Shown here: in pieces, positions 1 through 7,225 of the stretch
How the letters are laid out: the number at the start of each line of letters is the position of its first letter
Position numbering within the stretch: position 1 is the first letter of the stretch
Origin: an uncultured Rhizobiaceae group bacterium
Lineage (GTDB): Bacteria; Pseudomonadota; Alphaproteobacteria; Rhizobiales; Rhizobiaceae
Direction of reading: 5' to 3'
DNA: 14,432 bases
Assembly: GCA_938009335.1 (NCBI GenBank)
Contig: CALLHT010000164.1
Coordinates: 1 to 14,432 of the forward strand
Program-made: the position numbers and the translations under genes
Notes under the pieces: generated by a model
Database searches by the model: none
What the model was told of the DNA's origin: nothing
Seen by the model: only the letters and a program-made list of their open reading frames with translations

Positions 1-177
1 CTTCAACGCCTCAAGGAAGAGCGCCGCAAGCTTGATGAGATGATCCGTGAGTTTGAGGACCACAAATACGAGGCGCGCCGTGAGAAAGACGCAAAAGAAT
101 TTGATGAGTTTATGGAAACGCGCAAGCGTAAGCCTGCTCCAAGATCTCGCAAATCAGGCGGCTCAACCAAGAAATAG
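1..177 (+). CDS. C-terminal fragment of a DUF2852-like protein
   Basis: The frame is open from the first base to a TAG at 175-177 and gives 58 residues; the start lies outside the window. The visible part is highly charged: a helical, coiled-coil-like stretch rich in Glu, Lys and Arg (residues 1-44, with FEDHKYEARREKDAKEFDEF and METRKRK), then a basic, Ser/Gly-rich disordered tail. The pattern 'KEFDEFMETRK' resembles the C-terminal end of rhizobial DUF2852 proteins, which carry an N-terminal membrane span (not visible here) and a charged helical tail. Function is unknown. A strong terminator follows, so it ends its transcription unit. The family call rests on the tail alone and is moderate; the reading frame is secure. 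Confidence 0.6.
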   Translation, partial: LQRLKEERRKLDEMIREFEDHKYEARREKDAKEFDEFMETRKRKPAPRSRKSGGSTKK

Positions 178-201
178 TGCAGAAACCTGGACGGATTGCA
201 T

Positions 202-225
202 AACGGGGCTTCGGCCCCGTTTTTT
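202..225 (+). terminator. Rho-independent terminator after the DUF2852-like gene
   Basis: A perfect 7-bp G+C-rich stem (203-209 with 214-220) is closed by a stable TTCG tetraloop (210-213) and followed at once by a T run (220-225) and more T-rich sequence. It lies 25 bases after the stop codon and separates that gene from the metallopeptidase. Confidence 0.93.
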
Positions 226-254
226 GTTTGCGTGGAATCAGGTAGAAGTCTTTC

Positions 255-998
255 ATGGGATTTTCGTTTTTCAGACAGCTTCAAAAGCGTGACCGGAACT
301 TTGAGATCGAGGTCGATGGGATGTCTCTGCCTGTCAAAGTGGTGGAGAACGACCGGGCAAAGCGAATCACATTGCGAATTGTACCCGGTGGTGATGGCTT
401 AAAGGTCACGACACCCGGTCATGTGGGCGATGATGAAATTGAAGCTTTCGTAGAGCGTAACCGCAACTGGGTTGCATCGCGTCTCGCGCGCATGCCCGGC
501 AAGATCAGCTTGGAAGCAGGGGCCACTATCCCCTATCTTGGCGTCGAGCATAAAATTGTGCCTACCGGAAAATTACGAGGTGTCGTTGAAGCTCGCATGG
601 GTGCAGATGGTGCAGAGCTTCATGTGCCGGGTGATGAAAATACGCTCAGTCGCAGGTTAGTCACATGGCTCAAGCAAGAGGCGCGGCGAGAACTAAACGA
701 AGCGGTTGCTCGTCATGTTGCGCATATCAACGTTCGCCCAAAACAAATAAGAATAACGGATACCACCAGCCGTTGGGGCTCTTGCTCAACAACGAGAACA
801 CTTTCTTTTTCGTGGCGCATCATCATGGCGCCGCCGGAAGTTCTAAATTATCTGGCGGCGCATGAAGTTGCGCATTTGAAAGAGATGAACCACTCAGATC
901 GATTTTGGAAACTGACGCGTCAGCTTTGTCCGGACACAGATCAACAAAAAAATTGGCTCCGCCAAAACGGAGCCAAACTACATGCAGTCAGTGTCTAA
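255..998 (+). CDS. YgjP/DUF45-type zinc metallopeptidase (M48-like)
   Basis: Predicted soluble metallohydrolase of 247 residues, the usual length for the YgjP (DUF45, WLM-related) family. The zinc-binding HEXXH motif is HEVAH at residues 203-207, with a third histidine ligand at H213 in the family pattern HLKEMNHS, followed by the typical 'FW' (DRFWKL). The family signature 'TSRWGSCS' just before the zinc site is also present. No signal peptide or membrane segment is visible. The ATG at 255 has a purine-rich stretch (AGGTAGAAG) about six bases upstream and is the start that gives a normal family length. The gene stands alone between an upstream terminator and a small minus-strand gene that ends 13 bases beyond its stop. 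Substrate is unknown; proteins of this family are often annotated as M48 family metallopeptidases. Confidence 0.9.
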   Translation: MGFSFFRQLQKRDRNFEIEVDGMSLPVKVVENDRAKRITLRIVPGGDGLKVTTPGHVGDDEIEAFVERNRNWVASRLARMPGKISLEAGATIPYLGVEHKIVPTGKLRGVVEARMGADGAELHVPGDENTLSRRLVTWLKQEARRELNEAVARHVAHINVRPKQIRITDTTSRWGSCSTTRTLSFSWRIIMAPPEVLNYLAAHEVAHLKEMNHSDRFWKLTRQLCPDTDQQKNWLRQNGAKLHAVSV

Positions 999-1011
999 AT
1001 GATTTAAGCGA

Positions 1012-1116
1012 TTAGCCGATCACGTATACAATGATTGCGAGAATAAGACAGATCACGAGTCCCCAAAAGAAAACGGACCACACATTGCTTTCGTAGCGTT
1101 CAGTTACATCGTTCAT
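1012..1116 (-). CDS. 34-residue single-span membrane microprotein
   Basis: A small reading frame of 34 codons plus TAA. The protein has a polar, acidic head (MNDVTERYESN, residues 1-11) and one hydrophobic segment at about residues 12-33 (VWSVFFWGLVICLILAIIVY), ending in VIG. The start ATG (1116-1114) is preceded by an excellent Shine-Dalgarno sequence, GGGAGGA, about seven bases upstream, the strongest argument that it is translated. It is convergent with the metallopeptidase and divergent from the methyltransferase operon. Genes this short are usually missed by gene finders. Topology by charge is not decisive. Family is not recognised; it could be a small regulator or stabiliser of a membrane complex, but nothing here shows the partner. 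Confidence 0.68.
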   Translation of the reverse strand: MNDVTERYESNVWSVFFWGLVICLILAIIVYVIG

Positions 1117-1266
1117 TTAACATCCTCCCGAGATTCGGCTTTCATAAGTGCCATGTTTTGGCTTTAATGTCATCAGTCGTTCTGGTATCTCACTTGAAAC
1201 TTTCTTGAGAACTGAGTTCTTTCATCAACAGACAGTTTTCCACATCTGTGAATAACTTGTCCGTTG

Positions 1267-2265
1267 ATGTCTGCAAAGGCACTGAATTTGCGACCTAAAC
1301 CGGGAAACAACAAACTATCCAAGCCTGTTGAAAAGGCGCCTATGTTCGTTTCGTCCGGCCGGGCGAATGAGCATTGCCCTTTGATACTCGAAAATCATCC
1401 CGATGCCGATTACGCGCTTCTCGATAGTGGCAATGGTCTAAAACTTGAGCGTTATGGCCGAATCACTGTTGTGCGTCCTGAGGCCCAAGCCTTTTGGCAA
1501 CCGCAGCGATCAAAAACAGATTGGCAGAATGTGGACGCCATCTTTACCGGAGACACAACCGAAGAAGGTGCGGGCCGCTGGAACTTCCCCAAACAGAAAC
1601 TGCCGGATACCTGGCCAATGTCCTGGGATGGTATCCGCTATCATGGTCGCTTTACGTCATTTCGCCACGTGGGTGTGTTTCCTGAGCAAGCTGCGCATTG
1701 GCGGTTTATGGAAGAAACGATTAAACGCAAAGTGAGAGAAGGTGGTCAGTTCCGCGTTCTCAATCTTTTCGGATATACCGGTTTGGCATCGCTGGTTGCA
1801 GCCCGTGCAGGCGCACATGTTACGCATGTGGATGCGTCCAAGAAAGCAATTGGCTGGGCGCGGGAAAATCAGGACTTGGCTGGATTGAATGACAAACCCA
1901 TCCGCTGGATTTGCGAAGACGCTGTTCGGTTCTGCGAGCGTGAAGAACGCCGCGGCAATTTCTATGATGGTATTTTGCTTGACCCGCCCGCTTATGGTCG
2001 GGGACCAAAGGGCGAAGTATGGCAGCTCTTTGATCACCTGCCACATATGTTGGACTTGGTTCGGGCACTGACCAACGAAAAATCCTCTTTCGTCGTTTTG
2101 ACTGCTTATGCAATCCGCTCATCTTTTTTTGCCATGCATGAAATCATGCAGGAGAAGTTCGGTGATGCGGCTGGAACACTGGAATCCGGCGAATTGGTTT
2201 TGAAAACGGAAGGCAGTGACCGACGGCTCTCCACATCCATGTTCAGCAGATGGGTGTCAGAATGA
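1267..2265 (+). CDS. Class I SAM-dependent rRNA methyltransferase (RlmI/COG1092-like)
   Basis: Predicted S-adenosylmethionine-dependent RNA methyltransferase, likely acting on 23S rRNA by relation to RlmI. The Rossmann SAM-binding motif is at about residues 164-172 (VLNLFGYTG), followed by 'HVDASKKAI', and the catalytic motif is DPPAYG from residue 239. The N-terminal 125 residues hold a beta-rich domain ('YALLDSGNGLKLERYG') rather than an obvious PUA domain. The exact target base cannot be told. The ATG at 1267 is chosen, giving 332 residues. A TTG lies directly before it at 1264, and neither has a clear Shine-Dalgarno. An ATG at 1342 (residue 26) has AAAAGG upstream and is a real alternative, because the first 25 residues are low-complexity and poorly conserved in the family. 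The stop overlaps the next start (ATGA), so it heads a translationally coupled operon. Confidence 0.88.
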   Translation: MSAKALNLRPKPGNNKLSKPVEKAPMFVSSGRANEHCPLILENHPDADYALLDSGNGLKLERYGRITVVRPEAQAFWQPQRSKTDWQNVDAIFTGDTTEEGAGRWNFPKQKLPDTWPMSWDGIRYHGRFTSFRHVGVFPEQAAHWRFMEETIKRKVREGGQFRVLNLFGYTGLASLVAARAGAHVTHVDASKKAIGWARENQDLAGLNDKPIRWICEDAVRFCEREERRGNFYDGILLDPPAYGRGPKGEVWQLFDHLPHMLDLVRALTNEKSSFVVLTAYAIRSSFFAMHEIMQEKFGDAAGTLESGELVLKTEGSDRRLSTSMFSRWVSE

Positions 2266-3116
2266 GCGATTTAAAGACAGCCACGCGTCCAGGCCGTATT
2301 CACGAGATTACTGCGGTCTCCAATCCGCGGGTTAAGTCTATCCGCGGACTGTTTCAAAAGAAACATCGCGACCTTTCCGGCACGTTTCTAGTTGAAGGCC
2401 AGAAGCTGGTTATGGATGCGTTTGAGCATGGGTGGCAGGTTGACACCCTAATTTATGCCAAGGGCGATGAAGTCCGCAAACCCATTGAAGAGCTTGCAGC
2501 AAAGGTTCGTGTTCAAGGCGGTGATATTCTAGAGGTAAACGGCAAGGTGCTGACCTCCATCACGCGCAAAGACAATCCGCAAACAGTGCTGGGTGTGATC
2601 AAACAACAATGGTCGCAAGCGCCCAAAAATGTGAGCGATCCAAAAACAGTCTGGATTGGGTTAGACCGTGTTCGCGATCCCGGTAATCTTGGCACGATTA
2701 TTCGAACTGCTGATTCTGCGGGGGCAGATGGTATTATCCTGATTGGTGAAACGACGGATCCGTTTTCCGTGGAAGCGACACGCGCTACGATGGGATCGAT
2801 TTTCAATGTACCTCTAGTGCGAATGACAAATGGTGAATTCTTGGCTTGGCGAAAAAGCTGGAACGGTCTCGTTGTCGGCACGCATCTCAAAGGCGCTGTT
2901 GATTTCAGAACAATTGACTATGCATCCCACCCGGTTTTGCTGCTGATGGGCAATGAGCAGCAGGGTATGCCAGACGATCTTGCTGAAGCGTGTGACAAAC
3001 TCGCGCTCATTCCGATGCATGGTGCCGCAGATTCGCTTAATCTGGCGATCGCAACGGGTGTGTTTTTGTTTCAGATGGGCAAGCGCCTTCCTGCAGTTGA
3101 AGGTGAATTAAAATGA
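2262..3116 (+). CDS. TrmH/SpoU family RNA 2'-O-ribose methyltransferase
   Basis: A 284-residue SPOUT methyltransferase predicted to add a methyl group to a ribose 2'-OH in rRNA or tRNA. An N-terminal substrate-binding domain ('FLVEGQKLV', about residues 42-50) precedes the SpoU knot domain. The three SpoU motifs are visible: motif 1 RDPGNLGTIIRTA (138-150, with N142 and R148), motif 2 LMGNEQQGM (228-236, with E232) and motif 3 IPMHGAADSLNLA (250-262). RlmB and TsnR-like proteins share this architecture, so the target site is not known. ATG 2262 is preferred over the in-frame ATG at 2250 because it forms the ATGA overlap with the preceding stop, the pattern repeated at the next two junctions. 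Its own stop overlaps the lspA start in the same way. Confidence 0.92.
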   Translation: MSDLKTATRPGRIHEITAVSNPRVKSIRGLFQKKHRDLSGTFLVEGQKLVMDAFEHGWQVDTLIYAKGDEVRKPIEELAAKVRVQGGDILEVNGKVLTSITRKDNPQTVLGVIKQQWSQAPKNVSDPKTVWIGLDRVRDPGNLGTIIRTADSAGADGIILIGETTDPFSVEATRATMGSIFNVPLVRMTNGEFLAWRKSWNGLVVGTHLKGAVDFRTIDYASHPVLLLMGNEQQGMPDDLAEACDKLALIPMHGAADSLNLAIATGVFLFQMGKRLPAVEGELK

Positions 3117-3607
3117 ACCGCGCATTCTGGACAATTTTAATCGTGGCGCTGGTGCTGGTTGATCAACTTTCCAAGTGGCTTGTTGAGAGCTATTTGCCGT
3201 TTGAGCAACAAGTGCAGCTCCTACCCTTTTTCAGCCTGTATCGCACCTATAATTACGGCGTTGCCTTTTCCATGTTCGCTGATTTTGGACGCTGGCCTCT
3301 CGTTATCATGACCACTGCTATTATCGGATTTGTATTTTGGCTGTGGCGCAATTTGGAACCGGGTCGCGCACTTTCTGCGCTTGGATACGGGTTGGTCATT
3401 GGGGGTGCAATCGGAAACCTGATTGACCGGGCAGTGCTGGGCTATGTGGTCGACATGCTATTTTTTCACATCGATCCATTGAATTTCCGGTTTGCAGTTT
3501 TCAATCTGGCCGATACATTCATCACGGTTGGCGCAGGCGCCATCATACTAGACGAAATCAATCTATGGCTCCGGTCGCGGAAGCAAGAAAAGGAAACCGA
3601 ACAATGA
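3113..3607 (+). CDS. lspA: Lipoprotein signal peptidase (signal peptidase II)
   Basis: Inner-membrane aspartyl protease that removes the signal peptide from prolipoproteins after diacylglyceryl transfer to the lipobox cysteine. The protein has 164 residues, a normal length. Four hydrophobic segments can be seen (about 5-23, 62-80, 88-105, 132-150). Conserved blocks are DQLSKW (17-22), NYGVAFS (47-53), GNLIDR (101-106), VVDM with catalytic D114, and FNLADT with catalytic D134. It starts on ATG within the ATGA overlap with the TrmH gene and ends in an ATGA overlap with the acuI-like gene. A potential client, the lipoprotein L,D-transpeptidase, lies 3.6 kb downstream, though lspA serves all lipoproteins. 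Identification is secure. Confidence 0.97.
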   Translation: MNRAFWTILIVALVLVDQLSKWLVESYLPFEQQVQLLPFFSLYRTYNYGVAFSMFADFGRWPLVIMTTAIIGFVFWLWRNLEPGRALSALGYGLVIGGAIGNLIDRAVLGYVVDMLFFHIDPLNFRFAVFNLADTFITVGAGAIILDEINLWLRSRKQEKETEQ

Positions 3608-4593
3608 GTTTCAAGGCAATTCAAATCTCCCGCGATGAGGAGAAAAAGCAATCTGTTGACGTGGTTGAGCTAACCCGCGATGACTTGATGGATGGCGATG
3701 TTACGGTTTCTGTTGAGGCAACCACCATCAACTATAAAGATGGTCTGGCGATCACCGGAAAAAGCCCGGTCGTGCGCCATTGGCCGATGGTGCCCGGCAT
3801 CGACTTGGCAGGAACGGTGGTCGAATCGTCCTCCTCTGAATTCAAAGAAGGCGACGCGGTTCTGCTAAACGGCTTTGGCGTTGGCGAGGTTCATTGGGGT
3901 GCTTACGCAGGCGAAGCGCGGCTGAGTTCGGATTGGCTTATCCCGCTTCCCTCAGGACTTTCGGCAAAGCAGGCTATGGGTGTTGGTACCGCAGGTTACA
4001 CCGCCATGCTGTGTGTCATGGCATTGGAAAAATACGGCATTACCCCATCATCTGGTCCGGTTGTTGTGACCGGCGCAAATGGTGGCGTGGGTACTGTTGC
4101 AATCGCAATTCTCTCCAAACTAGGATTTGAAGTCATCGCTTCTACAGGTCGTGTGAATGAAGCAGATTTTCTTAAAGAACTTGGTGCAACAGAAATTATC
4201 GACCGTGCAGAGCTGTCGGAAGCGGGTCGCCCGCTCGGTAAAGAGCGTTGGGCTGCAGGCGTGGATGCGGTTGGTTCGCACACGCTCGCTAATGTTCTTG
4301 CACAAACCAATTATGGTGGCGCAGTGGCTGCATGTGGTCTGGCTCAAGGATTTGATCTGCCAGCAACGGTCATGCCGTTTATTCTGCGCGGTGTCGGATT
4401 GCTAGGTGTGGATTCTGTGATGGCGTCAAAAGACCTTCGTAATGAAGCTTGGAGCAGAATTGTCAGTGATCTTGATCTTACAAAACTCGACGCAATTACC
4501 AACGAAATCGGATTTGATGACATCGTGCAAACAGCGACAGATCTGGTTGAAGGAAAAGTTCGCGGCCGTGTCATCGTTGATATGTCCGCCTAA
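3604..4593 (+). CDS. acuI: AcuI/YhdH-type NADPH-dependent acrylyl-CoA reductase (MDR superfamily)
   Basis: A zinc-free medium-chain reductase of 329 residues, close to the YhdH/AcuI subfamily, which reduces acryloyl-CoA to propionyl-CoA with NADPH and so removes a toxic electrophile. The catalytic-domain signature 'TTINYKDGLAITGK' and 'PGIDLAGTV' lie in the N-terminal third, and the nucleotide-binding glycine motif GANGGVG is at residues 157-163, followed by 'STGR', which fits NADPH preference. ATG 3604 is chosen over an upstream in-frame start at 3565 because it forms an ATGA overlap with the lspA stop and begins with the family-typical MSFKAI. Coupling to lspA is odd in functional terms. 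The subfamily call is good; the physiological substrate is inferred from the family. Confidence 0.88.
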   Translation: MSFKAIQISRDEEKKQSVDVVELTRDDLMDGDVTVSVEATTINYKDGLAITGKSPVVRHWPMVPGIDLAGTVVESSSSEFKEGDAVLLNGFGVGEVHWGAYAGEARLSSDWLIPLPSGLSAKQAMGVGTAGYTAMLCVMALEKYGITPSSGPVVVTGANGGVGTVAIAILSKLGFEVIASTGRVNEADFLKELGATEIIDRAELSEAGRPLGKERWAAGVDAVGSHTLANVLAQTNYGGAVAACGLAQGFDLPATVMPFILRGVGLLGVDSVMASKDLRNEAWSRIVSDLDLTKLDAITNEIGFDDIVQTATDLVEGKVRGRVIVDMSA

Positions 4594-4611
4594 TAGAACG
4601 ATTCAAACCTG

Positions 4612-5925
4612 ATGTCAGACGCAGATTTTCCCGGAGTTTTAGGTAACCCATCCAGCAATAATCTGCGTCTGGAAACCCTCACCAAAATCCGCTGGCTTGC
4701 CATTTTCGGCCAGACTGTTGCGGTTCTGGTCGTCTGGCTATTGCTGGATTTCCAATTTCATCCGGCATGGTGTTTTGTTCTCATTGCAGTATCTGCGTTT
4801 CTGAACGCCTTTCTAACCATTCGGTATCCGTCAAATATTCGATTGTCGGAACGTTCATCCACTACACTTCTGACCTATGATATTTTGCAACTTGCATTGC
4901 TCTTGTTTCTTACCGGCGGATTGGGAAACCCGTTCTCGTTCCTGCTCCTGGTGCCTGTGTTCATCTCGGCGACGACGCAATCAATCTCGTCCACGGTTTT
5001 GCTGGGCCTTATCGCAATGGCCTCTGCAACCATCCTGGCATTTTTCCATCTGCCGCTGCCATGGGTGCAGGCCTCCGGTTTGAACTTACCGTGGATCTAT
5101 ATCGCAGGCATGTGGTTCGCGGTGATTTCGAGCCTTCTGTTTACGGCAGTCTATGCATTCAGAGTTGCGGATGAATCAAGACAACTTGCTGACGCTTTGG
5201 CTGCAACGGAGCTCGTTCTTCAGCGTGAACAGCATCTTTCCAACATTGACGGATTGGCCGCTGCCGCTGCCCATGAATTGGGAACACCCCTTGCGACCAT
5301 ATCGTTGGTTGCGAAGGAAATGCTGCGCGAATTTGATACATCATCGCCTATGTTTGAAGACGTTAAACTTCTGCGTAGCCAGGCAGAACGGTGTCGCGAA
5401 ATCATGCAAACCCTGACCTCTCTTTCGAGTGATGATGATCAGCATCTCTCCGTGGTCTCGCTGCCGGTATTGTTAGAAGAAGTGTGTGAGCCGCATCGAA
5501 ACTTTGGCGTTGATATTTCGATAAAGCTTTCGGGTGAAGAAGAAACGCCGATGTGTTCGCGAAATCCTGGAGTTTTGTACGGACTTGGCAACATCGTTGA
5601 AAATGCTGTCGATCACGCCCGCAAAACCGTCAAGCTCGAAGCAGGTTGGGACAAAACCGCCATCTGGGTCACCGTCAATGATGATGGTTCGGGATTTCAT
5701 GATGAAATGATCCGCCGGATTGGCGAGCCGTTCTTAACCAGCCGATCGACCCTGAAGCCGGAAGGCGGTCTGGGTCTTGGCTTGTTTATCGCGAAGACGT
5801 TGCTGGAGCGAAGCGGAGCAATAGCAAAATTTGAAAATTCCAAGAGCACGGCAATGCCGGGAGCGTCTGTAACAATACGCTGGCCGCGAACCGCATTGGA
5901 AGTCAAAAAGCCCGCATCTTCTTAA
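4612..5925 (+). CDS. regB: Redox-sensing histidine kinase RegB/PrrB/ActS
   Basis: Membrane sensor kinase of 437 residues that phosphorylates RegA/ActR in response to the redox state of the quinone pool. Six hydrophobic segments occupy about residues 28-186. The ubiquinone-binding motif GGLGNPF is at 102-108, between the third and fourth segments. The H-box HELGTPLAT has the phosphorylated H221, and the redox-active cysteine is C261 (AERCRE). The 40-residue spacing equals that of H225 and C265 in the Rhodobacter protein. The ATPase domain shows an N-box (NIVENAVDHA, from 327), G1 (DDGSGF) and G2 (GGLGLGLF). Start ATG is 18 bases after the acuI-like stop with no terminator between, so it may be read from the upstream operon. 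Known in rhizobia as actS. Confidence 0.95.
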   Translation: MSDADFPGVLGNPSSNNLRLETLTKIRWLAIFGQTVAVLVVWLLLDFQFHPAWCFVLIAVSAFLNAFLTIRYPSNIRLSERSSTTLLTYDILQLALLLFLTGGLGNPFSFLLLVPVFISATTQSISSTVLLGLIAMASATILAFFHLPLPWVQASGLNLPWIYIAGMWFAVISSLLFTAVYAFRVADESRQLADALAATELVLQREQHLSNIDGLAAAAAHELGTPLATISLVAKEMLREFDTSSPMFEDVKLLRSQAERCREIMQTLTSLSSDDDQHLSVVSLPVLLEEVCEPHRNFGVDISIKLSGEEETPMCSRNPGVLYGLGNIVENAVDHARKTVKLEAGWDKTAIWVTVNDDGSGFHDEMIRRIGEPFLTSRSTLKPEGGLGLGLFIAKTLLERSGAIAKFENSKSTAMPGASVTIRWPRTALEVKKPASS

Positions 5926-5944
5926 GCATTTTGCTGTAATTTTT

Positions 5945-5975
5945 TTGACAAATCGGCACTTCTGACCCAAATAAT
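5945..5975 (+). promoter_or_regulatory. Candidate promoter for regA
   Basis: In the 77-base gap between the kinase and regulator genes there is a perfect TTGACA (5945-5950). Possible -10 elements are CAAATA (5968-5973, spacing 17) and AATAAT (5970-5975, spacing 19). The -35 is excellent and the -10 weak. The regulator may have its own transcription in addition to read-through from regB. Confidence 0.4.
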
Positions 5976-6002
5976 GCAATATAGGCAGAGAAAAGAAGAA
6001 CC

Positions 6003-6557
6003 ATGACCCAATCCCAGAAGCTTGATCCGCAACAAGATGCATCGCTTTTGATTGTAGATGACGATAAGCCCTTCCTTCAGCGCTTAGGCAGGGCAATGGA
6101 GTCCCGTGGGTTCTCAGTTGAAATGGCCGATTCCGTTTCTGAAGGAATGGCTAAGGTCCGTGCCAACCCGCCTGCTTATGCGGTGGTTGATATGCGCCTT
6201 AACGATGGCAATGGTCTTGATATCGTCGAAGAGATTCGGTCCCGTCGCCCGGATTGTAAAGCTGTCATCCTGACCGGGTACGGAAACATCGCAACTGCTG
6301 TGACAGCCGTGAAGATGGGTGCGGTTGACTATCTGGCGAAGCCAGCCGATGCCGATGATGTCTGCACAGCGTTGATGCGTGACCCTGAAGAAAAAGCAGA
6401 ACCGCCGGAAAATCCGATGTCAGCAGATCGGGTGCGTTGGGAGCATATTCAACGAGTTTACGAACTGTGTGACCGAAATGTATCTGAAACGGCACGTCGG
6501 TTAAACATGCACCGCCGGACATTGCAGCGCATTTTGGCTAAACGCGCGCCTAAGTAA
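6003..6557 (+). CDS. regA: Redox response regulator RegA/PrrA/ActR
   Basis: DNA-binding response regulator of 184 residues, partner of the adjacent RegB/ActS. The receiver domain has the acidic pocket D19-D20, phosphoacceptor D63 (VVDMRLNDGNG) and conserved K113 (YLAKPADADD). A short linker rich in Glu and Pro (about 124-135, EEKAEPPENP) leads to a Fis-type helix-turn-helix at the C-terminus (NVSETARRLNMHRRTLQRIL). In relatives this pair controls energy metabolism, carbon and nitrogen fixation, or acid tolerance according to redox state. The start ATG has AAAAGAAGAA just upstream as ribosome-binding site. The stop lies two bases from that of the convergent mmcB, leaving no room for a separate terminator. 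Confidence 0.95.
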   Translation: MTQSQKLDPQQDASLLIVDDDKPFLQRLGRAMESRGFSVEMADSVSEGMAKVRANPPAYAVVDMRLNDGNGLDIVEEIRSRRPDCKAVILTGYGNIATAVTAVKMGAVDYLAKPADADDVCTALMRDPEEKAEPPENPMSADRVRWEHIQRVYELCDRNVSETARRLNMHRRTLQRILAKRAPK

Positions 6558-6559
6558 GT

Positions 6560-7042
6560 TCAAACGTCTTTCTTCGCGGCATACTCTGAAATGGTGTGAA
6601 GTCTGGATGCGGCAGCACGTGCAATTTTCAGCGTGAGTGATTTTCTTGTCGGTGCGGAAAGCTTCAGGGTTTCGCTTTCCCGAATAATTTCGCATCCGTA
6701 CTGATCTGCGAGAATAAAACCTTCGTCTTCCGGAAAAATTTCGCTAGGTACAGACGGATGGCTCGCAAAATAAAACCGGTCCGATACTTCCTTGTATTCA
6801 TGCCATTTATTGTCTGCGTTAAAATCAGCAACAGATGACTTGATCTCAACAATGACGATCATGCCCTTGGCATCTAACCCGATTAGATCAGCGCGTCTTC
6901 CGCCCGGTAATGTGAACTCTGGAACAAACACAATATCGCTGCGGGACATTCCCCGTATTACACCTCGCCGGATTTCCATTGCTGTCTCGGATTGGCGCGC
7001 GTCAATCGCCGGATTATTGTCATAAGGGCTAATCAGGGGCAA
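6560..7042 (-). CDS. mmcB: MmcB family DNA repair protein
   Basis: Predicted DNA-repair protein of the MmcB (formerly DUF) family; in Caulobacter the gene is damage-inducible and linked to mitomycin C response. The nuclease-like PD-(D/E)XK core is visible: 'GGRRADLIGL' with D52 and 'IVIVEIKSS' with E66-x-K68, then the family blocks KWHEY, FYFASH, FPEDEGFI and ATRKS-like PTRKSLTL. I chose the TTG at 7042 (160 residues, MPLIS...NPAIDARQSE), because GGAG lies ten bases upstream and because homologues begin about 15 residues before RQSE. The frame stays open to another TTG at 7093 (177 residues), but no Shine-Dalgarno precedes that one. There is no in-frame ATG upstream of residue 22, so a TTG start is probable. 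Position after the ActS/ActR pair is common in rhizobia. Confidence 0.85.
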   Translation of the reverse strand: MPLISPYDNNPAIDARQSETAMEIRRGVIRGMSRSDIVFVPEFTLPGGRRADLIGLDAKGMIVIVEIKSSVADFNADNKWHEYKEVSDRFYFASHPSVPSEIFPEDEGFILADQYGCEIIRESETLKLSAPTRKSLTLKIARAAASRLHTISEYAAKKDV

Positions 7043-7155
7043 AGAATTCGGTCTCCGAATGTGCTCAAATCTTCCGAAGTGGCTTGTTGCCAATATGCAA
7101 CAAATGATTATTCATTTCAATTTTAACGATTTAGAAATTGCGAATCGCATCCAAT

Positions 7156-7184
7156 TTGATAACTCAATGACTCTACGTAATAAT
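7156..7184 (+). promoter_or_regulatory. Candidate promoter for the L,D-transpeptidase gene
   Basis: TTGATA (7156-7161) and AATAAT (7179-7184) are separated by 17 bases in an A+T-rich intergenic stretch. The -10 lies about 42 bases before the ATG at 7226. Both hexamers are close to the housekeeping consensus. Confidence 0.5.
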
Positions 7185-7225
7185 TTCGCATGCCCCTGCG
7201 GAGCGCCTACCTTTCGGAGAGATCT

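Noticed and set aside
1208..1224. Inverted repeat AGAAC-TGA-GTTCT upstream of the methyltransferase operon.
   Set aside because: Only 5 bp per arm in a single copy, with no nearby promoter good enough to call it an operator.
1657..2122. Minus-strand frames of 129 and 100 residues.
   Set aside because: Both are opposite the methyltransferase gene with intact SAM-binding and DPPAY motifs; no ribosome-binding site or recognisable domain.
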